From: Candidatus Aquidulcis sp.
GTDB taxonomy: Bacteria; Chloroflexota; Anaerolineae; Anaerolineales; UBA4823
Direction of reading: 5' to 3'
Assembly: GCA_020723385.1 (NCBI GenBank)
Contig: DYIZ01000017.1
Span: forward strand, 1-58,839
Length of the DNA stretch: 58,839 nucleotides
Made by a program: the position numbers and the translations under genes. The number at the start of each line of letters is the position of its first letter. Within the stretch, counting starts at the first letter, position 1. The notes beneath the pieces are model-generated. The model did not search any database and was not told where the DNA came from. It saw only the letters and a program-made list of their open reading frames with translations. Shown here one piece after another: positions 25,589-33,360 of the stretch.

Positions 25589-27816
25589 TGGTACCTCGCC
25601 TGACTCTGCCCCGATTGTTGGTGTTCTTTGAACGCGCCGCATTGTTGCTTGTGGTAACGGCCTTATTAGCCGCATCCTGCAACCGGACGACCGATACGCC
25701 CTCACCGGAGCCGCAGCTTACTTCGGGGGCGGTCAAGCTGGCGGTGAAAGAGGCTGGCCTTTACTCGGTTACATCGTCTGATCTGCGGGCGGACGCGCCC
25801 TCCCTGGCTGCCGCGGACCCCGCCCGGCTGGTGTTGTCTCTGCGCGGGCAGCCGCAGCCTTTGTGGGCGGAAGGTGAACCAGGGGATTTCACTTTGCGCT
25901 TCTACGGCCAATCGCCCGATTCTCGCTATACCGCCCAATCCAACTACTGGCTCGAAATCAAGCCGACCGGTGAAATCACCCCAACCACGGCCTGGGAACA
26001 GCCCGCCGGCGCGTCAGTGTCCACCCCGGTTGACGCCTGTCTGGCGATGGAACGGTTGGAGCAAAACCTGGTTTACGCCCCTCAAGCCGAATCCGGCGAC
26101 CACTGGTTCTGGCAATCCCTGGCTGCCCCCAAAAACCAGCCCTTCGAGGTGACGTTGGCCCACGCGGCAGCCGGAGCCGGGCGCGTGCGCGTCGCCGTAT
26201 GGGCCAGCACCTCCGCGCCGGTCAATCCCGATCATCATTTGCAGGTTCTCATCAACGGCCAGGTGGTCGCCGACGAAAGCTGGGATGGCAACGGGCGGCG
26301 TACAATCGAAGCCGATGTGCCGGCTGGCGTGCTGGTTGACGGAGCGAACGCGGTAGAGCTGGCGCTGCCGGGAGATACCACCGCCCCGGCGGACATCGTT
26401 TTCGTGGATTGGATCGAGATCGAATATCCCCGCACGGCGGAGGCGGTCAATGACCGGTTGGACTGCGCCGCGGGCGAGTCTCCCCTGAAACTGACTGGCT
26501 TCGATGATGAGATATTTCTACTGGATATAACCGACCCCTACGTCCCGGTGCGCCTCACCGGATTGCAACCGGGCGATGGTGATGTAATTTTCCAGGGTGA
26601 GCCAGATCATCGCTATCTGGCCGCGGGGTCAAAGGGGATGCTGAAACCGGTGGAGATCGCCGCCCCCAGGCTTTCCCCCGATCTGCGCGCCGCTTCCAGC
26701 GCCGCCGATTACCTCGCCATCGGGCCGGATGACTTGCTCGCGCCGCTCGATCCCTTGCTCGCCTTGCGCACATCCCAGGGCTTGCGCGTGATGTCTATCC
26801 CGCTGCAAGCCATCTACGATCAGTTCAATGACGGCTTTCCCGAGCCGGAAGCCATTCAAAAATTCCTGGCTTTTACCCATCAATCCTGGCAGACGGCTCC
26901 CCGCTATGTGATGCTGGTCGGCGACGCCACCTACGATCCGCGCGGCTACCTCGCTCCGCCAGATGCTAACCGTCTGCCAACCTTTTTTATCCAAACAGTT
27001 TTCGGCGGCGAGACCGCCAGTGACGTGCTGTTTGCCCAGCTCGACGAGGACGGTTTACCGGATGTCGCCATCGGGCGCGTCCCGGCGCGTTCCGCGGCGC
27101 AGGTGCGGTCGCTGGCGACGAAGCTGCTGGCCTACGAGCAGGCTGCTCAGAATACCGAGCAGGCTGCTCAGAATACCGAGCAGGCTGCTCTGGACAGCGA
27201 GCAGGCCGCCGGCGGAGAATCGTGGACCCGGCGGGTGCTGGCAGTCTCCGATGGGAACGACACCAGCTTCGCCGCCGACGCGCAGACCTTTTTAGATCAA
27301 TTGCCAGACGGGTTCGAGTCCACTTTGTATTCTCCGGCAGCGGGCGCGGTGGATGCGAACGCCGAAATCACAAAACACCTGGACGAGGGCGTCTTTTTTA
27401 TGGCGTACTTTGGGCATGGCAGTATGGTCATGTGGGGCAAAGACCGCCTGTTTTCAACGGAGGACGCGGCCAAACTGAGCAACACTCATTTGCCGTTGGT
27501 GATGAATATGAGCTGCCTGACCGGGCTGTTCACCCACCCGAAGCAGGAATCGCTCGCCGAAGTGCTGCTTTTCCAGCCTGATGGCGGTGCAGCCGCGGTG
27601 CTGGCGCCCACCAGCCTGACGCTGCCCACCGACCAGGCGATGCTCTCCGGCCCCCTGGCGCAGGCCCTCGGGCAGGATTCTGCCGCAACCGTGGGCGAAT
27701 GGCTGCTTCAGGCGCAGCGTCAAACTCCGCAAAATCAAGATGGCGTGCGCGAGGTGCTGCTGACCTTCCTCCTGTTCGGCGACCCGGCGCTGAGGCTGGC
27801 GCAGTCTACACCGTAG
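25588..27816 (+). CDS. C25 (gingipain-like) cysteine peptidase, lipoprotein
   Basis: A 742-residue clan CD peptidase. The N terminus has a hydrophobic segment and a lipobox-like end LLAASC, so the protein is probably lipid-anchored outside the membrane. A C25-type beta region holds GLYSVTSSDLRAD. The catalytic domain (about 370-730) has YVMLVGDATYDPRG, H610 in YFGHGSMVMWG and C643 in NMSCLTGLF. Unlike the paralogue at 19091 it has no NEW3 repeats and no YLP tail, which makes it a candidate membrane-bound processing enzyme. PorU, the sortase of the type IX system, is also a C25 protein, but no type IX gene is present here. A 7-residue tandem repeat lies at about 517-541. Confidence 0.88.
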   Translation: MVPRLTLPRLLVFFERAALLLVVTALLAASCNRTTDTPSPEPQLTSGAVKLAVKEAGLYSVTSSDLRADAPSLAAADPARLVLSLRGQPQPLWAEGEPGDFTLRFYGQSPDSRYTAQSNYWLEIKPTGEITPTTAWEQPAGASVSTPVDACLAMERLEQNLVYAPQAESGDHWFWQSLAAPKNQPFEVTLAHAAAGAGRVRVAVWASTSAPVNPDHHLQVLINGQVVADESWDGNGRRTIEADVPAGVLVDGANAVELALPGDTTAPADIVFVDWIEIEYPRTAEAVNDRLDCAAGESPLKLTGFDDEIFLLDITDPYVPVRLTGLQPGDGDVIFQGEPDHRYLAAGSKGMLKPVEIAAPRLSPDLRAASSAADYLAIGPDDLLAPLDPLLALRTSQGLRVMSIPLQAIYDQFNDGFPEPEAIQKFLAFTHQSWQTAPRYVMLVGDATYDPRGYLAPPDANRLPTFFIQTVFGGETASDVLFAQLDEDGLPDVAIGRVPARSAAQVRSLATKLLAYEQAAQNTEQAAQNTEQAALDSEQAAGGESWTRRVLAVSDGNDTSFAADAQTFLDQLPDGFESTLYSPAAGAVDANAEITKHLDEGVFFMAYFGHGSMVMWGKDRLFSTEDAAKLSNTHLPLVMNMSCLTGLFTHPKQESLAEVLLFQPDGGAAAVLAPTSLTLPTDQAMLSGPLAQALGQDSAATVGEWLLQAQRQTPQNQDGVREVLLTFLLFGDPALRLAQSTP
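27136..27210 (+). repeat. 21-bp tandem repeat inside the C25 lipoprotein gene
   Basis: Two exact and two partial copies of a 21-base unit beginning GAGCAGGCTGCTCAGAATACC, encoding EQAAQNT. It inserts a flexible, Gln/Ala-rich loop into the peptidase domain and can expand or contract without breaking the frame. Confidence 0.85.
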
Positions 27817-27857
27817 GGGCGGGCAATCAGCCAACGAGATAATTCGATTCCGCCTTT

Positions 27858-27884
27858 GTAAGTCGGATTGCCAATCCGACCTAC
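27858..27884. repeat. 27-bp palindromic repeat, copy 2
   Basis: Core GTCGGATTGCCAATCCGAC with outer GTAA/CTAC. It lies in the 130-base gap between the C25 lipoprotein gene and the glycosyltransferase gene. Confidence 0.85.
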
Positions 27885-27948
27885 ACTGCATCGCCGGGTA
27901 GACTGATCTATTACGGCGGCTTCTCAATGAACCATTGATTTTTCGGGG

Positions 27949-29607
27949 ATGATGAACATTCCACTTTTTGAACGAGCCAGGATATTTTTCGACCGTATTT
28001 CGACGCGGCAATGGGTGGCGCTGGCTTGTGTCAGCCTGTGCGTGCTCTACGGGTTGGCAATCTTTCACCAGCAATCCGCAGTGTTCGACGGGCAGCGGGT
28101 TTTCTGGCTGCAAGACGATATGATGATCTCGATGCGTTACGGTCAAAACCTCGCTCGGGGAAATGGACTGGTGTGGAATCCGGGCGGGGATCGGGTGGAG
28201 GGCTACAGCAATTTCGGCTGGGTGCTGCTGATGGCAGCAGTTCATCTTTTGCCGCTGCCTGCCGCACTGACCAGCCTTCCGGTGATGGCGCTCAACGTGG
28301 CGTTGGCAGCGCTGATCTTGGCGCTGGCAGCGCGATTGATGCGAAAGCTCAGCCCGGGGGGGATTCTGCCCCCGCTGGCGGTGCCCGCTCTGCTATCGGC
28401 GCTGGCGTTGAGCTACGACCTGGCGCGTTGGGCCATCATCGGGTTGGAAACGACCCTCCAAACGGTGATCTTCCTTTGGCTGCTGCTGCGCGTGCTCGAA
28501 GAGGCCGAAGCCCGCCATCCGCGCCCGCCGACTTTTTTGCTGGCTGGCATGATGGGCGTTGTGCGAGTGGATGGACTCCTCCTGGCCGGGCTGCTGTGGC
28601 TGCTGGCGCTGGCGCTCAACCCGCAGAAAAAGCAGGTCATTTTGTTCGGCCTGCTGGCGCTGATCTTGCCGCTTGTCAACATCGGCTTTCGCCTGTGGTA
28701 TTACGGCCAGCCTTTGCCGAATACCTACACATTGAAAATGACCGGCTGGCCGCTGGCCGAGCGCCTGCTGCCGGGACTCAAGTATGTCGCCCGCGTGCTG
28801 CGGAGCTATGGTCTTGTATGGGCGCTGGCGGGATGGATGGCCTGGCGCAGCCGCGACCGGCGCGCCCGCTTGCTGTGGGTGTTGGGATTGGCGCTGTTTG
28901 GGTATGCCGTTTACGTCGGCGGGGACGACTTTGGCGGGGCGCGGTTCTTCGCCCCCTGGCTTCCGGCGCTGCTGGTAATGGCATTTCTGGCGCCCGGATG
29001 GCTGGCCGGCCGCCGGATGGGGTGGTATTTCGCCAGTCTGGCGGCGGCCTGGCTGGCGCTGGTGGGGCTGGCAGGGTTCAACTTTTTCCAGGGAGTAACG
29101 GCCGAAGCCTCGGTCGTCCGCGCCGGGCTGGCATTGCGGCAAATAATGGGATCGGAAAGTTCGATAGCCGTTTTCCCGGCGGGAGCGCTGCCATATTTTG
29201 CCGAGCGCCCGGCGGTGGATTTGCTCGGGAAGAATGACGCTTATATTGCCGGATTACCCGCCCTTCCGGGAATTGATAAACCCGGCCACAACAAATACGA
29301 TTTCGATTATTCGCTGGGGGAATTGCAGCCGGATGTGATCGTCTCGGTGGTGAGTCCTGCCTGGATTGCCGATCCCACGCTGCGGGATCAATTCCTGCGG
29401 GGCGAGCACACCGCCCAGGGGCAGATCTTCCTTTTCCCCCAGTTTCAAAACCGATACGCCCCCTCGCTGGCGATAATCGAAGGGATGTCGGTGTTCGTGC
29501 GAGCTGACTCGCCCGAGCAGTCCCGTCTGATGACCAGTCGCTGCGAAGCGGTCGAAGATCCAGCACTCATCGCTTTGGGTATGAAAACAATTTGTCGGCG
29601 CGAGTAA
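27949..29607 (+). CDS. GT-C family membrane glycosyltransferase (AftB-like)
   Basis: A 552-residue polytopic membrane protein with about ten helices. The first outer loop carries DDMMISMRYGQNLARGNG and then VEGYSNFGW. This is the D-D-x-x-I-S-x-R-Y and G-x-T/S-N pattern of GT-C enzymes such as mycobacterial AftB-type arabinofuranosyltransferases, which use lipid-linked sugar donors on the outer face. The C-terminal 130 residues form a soluble outer domain. Its position after the Thr/Pro-stalk protein and the C25 peptidase suggests it could glycosylate surface proteins or wall glycan. Donor and acceptor are unknown. Nothing shows co-transcription with the upstream gene, since a repeat-containing gap of 132 bases intervenes. 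Confidence 0.8.
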   Translation: MMNIPLFERARIFFDRISTRQWVALACVSLCVLYGLAIFHQQSAVFDGQRVFWLQDDMMISMRYGQNLARGNGLVWNPGGDRVEGYSNFGWVLLMAAVHLLPLPAALTSLPVMALNVALAALILALAARLMRKLSPGGILPPLAVPALLSALALSYDLARWAIIGLETTLQTVIFLWLLLRVLEEAEARHPRPPTFLLAGMMGVVRVDGLLLAGLLWLLALALNPQKKQVILFGLLALILPLVNIGFRLWYYGQPLPNTYTLKMTGWPLAERLLPGLKYVARVLRSYGLVWALAGWMAWRSRDRRARLLWVLGLALFGYAVYVGGDDFGGARFFAPWLPALLVMAFLAPGWLAGRRMGWYFASLAAAWLALVGLAGFNFFQGVTAEASVVRAGLALRQIMGSESSIAVFPAGALPYFAERPAVDLLGKNDAYIAGLPALPGIDKPGHNKYDFDYSLGELQPDVIVSVVSPAWIADPTLRDQFLRGEHTAQGQIFLFPQFQNRYAPSLAIIEGMSVFVRADSPEQSRLMTSRCEAVEDPALIALGMKTICRRE

Positions 29608-29656
29608 GGGAGTATAGAAGTACCGATCATTATTTGCCCGGTTCGCGAAAACCTTT

Positions 29657-29766
29657 AACGCAGAGTCGCAGAGAGTTTGAGCCGCAAAGAAAAATCGAAA
29701 CAACTCTGCACCTCTGCAACTCTGCGTCTCTGCGTTGATTCTTTGGCTGCGGCCGGAAGCCGCGCT
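29657..29766. repeat. Composite dispersed repeat (GCAGAG palindrome plus GCGGCTTCC hairpin)
   Basis: Inverted arms AACGCAGAG / CTCTGCGTT with internal GCAGAG copies (29657-29736), followed by the hairpin GCGGCCGGAAGCCGC. The same composite, in opposite orientation, starts at 58782. Partial relatives are at 36908 and 55211. Confidence 0.75.
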
Positions 29767-29797
29767 ATGGGGATAGGCTCCAGGGCGGGAAACCAGA

Positions 29798-31675
29798 TCA
29801 ATAGTGCGTCAACGAGCCGTCAATGCGGGCGCGGCGCACGGCGAAGCGGAACGCCAGCAGGCTGATGGGGAGGAACACCACGCAAAAGAACAGCAGCGCG
29901 GCGATATGCGGAGCCAGCTCGGTAAAAGTTGCCCCCTGAAGCAGCGCCAGGCGCATCGCTTCGAGCGAATAGGTGATTGGCAGCAGCTTGCTGATCCATT
30001 GCAGCCACTCCGGCAGCACGGTAGGCGGGTAGTACACCCCGCCGAGCAGAGAAAACAACGTACTCAGCACCCAGGTCACCGGATCGCCGCGCTTGATGAC
30101 CATGATGAAGCTGGCTGAAATGATCCCCAGGCTGCTGAAAGCGATGATGGTGAGAGTTAGGATGACGAGCGCCGCGGCATAGTTGCTGTTCCCCATCTTC
30201 ACGCCGAGAATTGCTACCCCCATGAACAGGTAGATCAGCACCCGGAAGGCCGTCATCAAATAATTCCACAGCGATGACGACAGGATGATGGTGGACAGGC
30301 TGGTAGGCGTCGTCAGCATAGCCTCCAGCGTCCCGGTGGTTTGCGCCTGTCGCAGGCTGTTCGCAAACCCCGACAGCCCGACGCCGAAAAAGCCTGAAAA
30401 TGCCAATCCGATCAACACATACGAGAAATAATCTCCGCCATAAGCCGATAAATACGTGGCCGCGGTGGGGCCGAGCAGGCGGGAGATGAAATAAAAAGTC
30501 GCTACCGAAAAGAAGATGCTGAAGAATTGGAGGAAAAATGCCAGCCGGTAGCTGGCTTCTTCGTAAAAATCCTTGCGGATGAATGCAAAGGCGATGCGCA
30601 GCCATGCTCGCAGAGAGGGGGAACCGGCTTTCGAGCGGGGGGCGCTGCGCCCAGTGGGAGGCGGTTTGTCGTTCGATGGGGTGGCGGGGGCGCGTTGAGT
30701 GAGCGCTTCGAAGACCGTCTCCAGCGGGACTTCTTCACGCTCCACGCTGCGCAGCTTGCCGCCGGCCTGGCGAATGGCATCCAGCGTTCGGTCGAGGGCA
30801 GAGTCATCCTCCCGAGGCGCGGCGACCTCGACGGCTGCGCCCGGCGTCTCCCCGGGGAGAGCTGCCAGCCCGGGGATTTGAGCCGCCAATCGAGAGATGG
30901 CAGCTTCCGGGAGCGGCGTCATGTGGATGAGGTAACGATCGGTGAATCCCAGCTCATGGCGCAGCTCGCTCACCGTGCCGCAGCCGCGAATTTGGCCGAG
31001 ATGCATCACGGCCATCCGGTCGCAAAGCTGCTCGGCCTCGTCAAGGATGTGCGTGGTGAGCAGGACGGTGATCTTATCCTGCTCGATGAGCTGGCCCCGC
31101 ACAAGCTGGTGAAGCTGGCGGGTGGCAAGCGGGTCCAGCCCTTTGGTCGGCTCGTCGAGAAAGAGGACACGCGGCTGGTGGAGCAGAGCGCGGGCAATCG
31201 CCAGCCGCTGGCGCATCCCGGTGGAATAGGTGAGAAAGCGGGTATCGGCCACGCCTTCCATGCCGACCTGGGCCAGCACGGTTTGCACGCGCTGACGGGC
31301 CTGGTCGCCGGCCAGCCCGAGCAGGGTGGCGAAGAATTGCAGGTTCTGCCGCCCGCTCAGCCGCCAGTAGAAGCTGCGCTCGTCGCTCGTCACCAGCCCG
31401 ATGGCGCGTTTGATGGCGGCCTCGTCGCGTAAATCGTGATCGAGGACGCGCGCCGAGCCGGAGGTGGGGATGATGAGGGTGCACAGGAGCTTGATGAGGG
31501 TGGTCTTGCCCGCCCCGTTCGGCCCCAACAGGCCAAACAATTCCCCCTCCCTTACAGTCAAATCTACGCCGTTGACCGCCGGTTTGGCGTCGCCTTTGCG
31601 GGACAGCCATCCCAGCCAGCCCTGGGGCTTGGGGAAGCGTTTGGTGAGTGCGAAGGTTTCGATGGCGGGAGTCAT
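29798..31675 (-). CDS. ABC transporter, ATPase fused to ABC-2 type permease
   Basis: A 625-residue half-transporter. The N-terminal ATPase (1-310) has Walker A GPNGAGKT, signature STGMRQRLAIAR, Walker B VLFLDEPT and the switch histidine in LLTTHILDEAE, and resembles the DrrA/NatA group. A linker (310-350) leads to an ABC-2 permease domain (about 355-620) with six helices and the typical QFFSIFFSVATFYFISR and GVYYPPTVLPEWL segments. Fusion of the two parts is less usual than separate genes. It would act as a homodimer in export of a drug, lipid or polysaccharide. It stands alone, flanked by a repeat and a hairpin. The substrate is unknown. Confidence 0.92.
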   Translation of the reverse strand: MTPAIETFALTKRFPKPQGWLGWLSRKGDAKPAVNGVDLTVREGELFGLLGPNGAGKTTLIKLLCTLIIPTSGSARVLDHDLRDEAAIKRAIGLVTSDERSFYWRLSGRQNLQFFATLLGLAGDQARQRVQTVLAQVGMEGVADTRFLTYSTGMRQRLAIARALLHQPRVLFLDEPTKGLDPLATRQLHQLVRGQLIEQDKITVLLTTHILDEAEQLCDRMAVMHLGQIRGCGTVSELRHELGFTDRYLIHMTPLPEAAISRLAAQIPGLAALPGETPGAAVEVAAPREDDSALDRTLDAIRQAGGKLRSVEREEVPLETVFEALTQRAPATPSNDKPPPTGRSAPRSKAGSPSLRAWLRIAFAFIRKDFYEEASYRLAFFLQFFSIFFSVATFYFISRLLGPTAATYLSAYGGDYFSYVLIGLAFSGFFGVGLSGFANSLRQAQTTGTLEAMLTTPTSLSTIILSSSLWNYLMTAFRVLIYLFMGVAILGVKMGNSNYAAALVILTLTIIAFSSLGIISASFIMVIKRGDPVTWVLSTLFSLLGGVYYPPTVLPEWLQWISKLLPITYSLEAMRLALLQGATFTELAPHIAALLFFCVVFLPISLLAFRFAVRRARIDGSLTHY

Positions 31676-31702
31676 GCGGGGGAATTATAACCGGAAACAG
31701 AA

Positions 31703-31734
31703 ACCAGGCCGGGTGGCATTATTACCGGCCTGGT
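31703..31734 (-). terminator. Terminator hairpin after the legumain-like gene
   Basis: Perfect 10-bp stem ACCAGGCCGG / CCGGCCTGGT with a 12-base loop. Read on the minus strand it is followed by TTCTGTTTCC. It lies 39 bases past the stop of the peptidase gene and just before the ABC gene start. Confidence 0.75.
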
Positions 31735-31772
31735 GTTGTACACTTGTCGAAAAACATGAAAGGCTGGTTAGC

Positions 31773-33281
31773 TTATTTCAGAAACACGGTAGAGGCAAAG
31801 GTTCCATCCAGGCTTTGACCCGAAATGATGTCCAGGTAAACGCTGCCTTCCAGATCGCCGTTATCGTCGAGGAGAGGTTCTTCACAGTCAGGCGGATCGT
31901 TGGTGTCAATTGGATCGGTGTTATTGCCACACCAGACACGGTCATGAGAAGTGGCGTAATTGAAAGCTTCTGTTATCGAAACGCCCCCATTTTGATCAAC
32001 ATCGGCTTCCGCGGCATCACTCGAGATCGCGTCGGCAAGCTCATCTGAAAAATTTGTCGCATAACCGTACACTTCCTCACCAGTATTGGTGACGATCACT
32101 CTCCCGGGTGAGCTGATATCCCAGATAAATCCGCCGCTGTAGCAGGCGGCGATAATGACGGTGACCGCTCTCACATTCAACATATCTAAATAACTGTTCA
32201 GGTTATCATCGGTGAGACGGCTCGTGGGTAAGGGGAAGTCCTCGTCAATGCTGATCCAATCGTTCATGTTGCCGTTCTCGTTCACATCGAGACCATCGAA
32301 TAATCCGGCGCCATCTGTATCCTCACCATCGCTTTCCAACGGATCGCCCGGCCGGTAATGGAGATCAATGTCTACAAGGTTGTCATAATCGAAATCGTGT
32401 ATAACGTAATCAACCAGCAGACCTGGAGCATAAGTGGTAAGGCGGATATTGTCAGTATATTCATCCATCTTACCCCACTCATCTTCATCGAATACCCCAG
32501 TATCCGGATTGTAGTAAGGGATGCCGTCGCCATCGGTATCAGGTAACACATGGGGGTCAATGATCCCATCTCTTTCGGTGTCAATCGTCAAATAATCAAT
32601 CCACTCTTCGAGATAAGCATCCTGATCGCTCTGCAGACCCCCACGTGTGAAGTATGTTTTCGAAAACCGGCTGACAAATTGATGCCGATAAACGCGAGCT
32701 TGATTCTCATCGCCCGGAACGTAGACGACTCTCCATTGGTTCATCCCGTGATTTTCACCATAATTTCCACTGGTGGTTAGTGCTTGAAGTTTGAAATTGC
32801 TTTCGAGATAATCTTCTTCGTCGCCAGGGTCAACCGATGTGAATGCAGATAAATAGCCGTATTGTGATGGATCCTGTATATCTGCGCCATCGTATCCAGC
32901 GCCATGACCAACCATCCATACCAGGACTTCATCGTCGGCGTCGGTAAGACTGGCCAGGTTGCTGAATGTGCTGCGAATATTGTGTAAAGTGGCTGCACCG
33001 TTTACGATAGATGGTTCGGTTACTTGCGGGTCGTCCGCGCCGTGCCGATAGAGAAAATATATACTGTCAAAATCGTTGGCAGCCAGGGAATTGTAAGCTT
33101 TGAGCGATGATTGCCACCAGAAGTCTTCTTCGCCCCAACCGTGAATCAAGATAGCATATCGGTGGATAGTCCCATCTCCGCTGCTTCCAGCAGCCTGGGC
33201 GGGGCTGTCATTCATGAACTGGGATAGGATGAGAATTGCTAACAATGTGGACCGAAATAACAAACCGAGTTTTTGTGTCAT
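31773..33281 (-). CDS. Secreted legumain-like (C13, clan CD) cysteine peptidase
   Basis: A 502-residue exported protein with a signal peptide ending near AQAA and a GGAG ribosome site. The catalytic pair of clan CD is visible: H126 in MVGHGAGYD and C380 in IIAACYSGGF, in the order and context of C13 peptidases. The first core strand is RYAILIHGWGEEDFWW. A long insertion between them holds acidic calcium-type loops (DTDGDGIPYYN, and later ADVDQNGGVSITEAFNYA, which looks like an EF-hand). This is the third clan CD peptidase in the window. It is followed by its own terminator and preceded by a secreted amylase on the same strand. It may also be an inactive or self-processing member; the substrate is unknown. 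Confidence 0.82.
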   Translation of the reverse strand: MTQKLGLLFRSTLLAILILSQFMNDSPAQAAGSSGDGTIHRYAILIHGWGEEDFWWQSSLKAYNSLAANDFDSIYFLYRHGADDPQVTEPSIVNGAATLHNIRSTFSNLASLTDADDEVLVWMVGHGAGYDGADIQDPSQYGYLSAFTSVDPGDEEDYLESNFKLQALTTSGNYGENHGMNQWRVVYVPGDENQARVYRHQFVSRFSKTYFTRGGLQSDQDAYLEEWIDYLTIDTERDGIIDPHVLPDTDGDGIPYYNPDTGVFDEDEWGKMDEYTDNIRLTTYAPGLLVDYVIHDFDYDNLVDIDLHYRPGDPLESDGEDTDGAGLFDGLDVNENGNMNDWISIDEDFPLPTSRLTDDNLNSYLDMLNVRAVTVIIAACYSGGFIWDISSPGRVIVTNTGEEVYGYATNFSDELADAISSDAAEADVDQNGGVSITEAFNYATSHDRVWCGNNTDPIDTNDPPDCEEPLLDDNGDLEGSVYLDIISGQSLDGTFASTVFLK

Positions 33282-33360
33282 GAGTGTCTCCGTTTCTATC
33301 GCCCCCTGCTCCGTAACTGAGCGGGAGGCGATAGAAAGTTCGATCGTGTTTTGATAACGA

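Noticed and set aside
25588-27816. Type IX secretion PorU sortase
   Set aside because: The family is the same (C25) but no other type IX component or type IX C-terminal domain is visible, and the envelope proteins suggest a single-membrane cell.
28011-29237. Plus-strand open frame of 408 codons overlapping the glycosyltransferase
   Set aside because: Alternate frame of a hydrophobic GC-rich gene; it is Gly/Ala/Arg-rich without secondary-structure pattern.
29657-29766. CRISPR array, suggested by repeated GCAGAG units
   Set aside because: Units are irregular, inverted and without uniform spacers, and no cas gene is present; it is a palindromic repeat.
30527-31432. Plus-strand open frame of 301 codons opposite the ABC transporter
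   Set aside because: The ABC ATPase motifs on the minus strand are complete, so this is a shadow frame.
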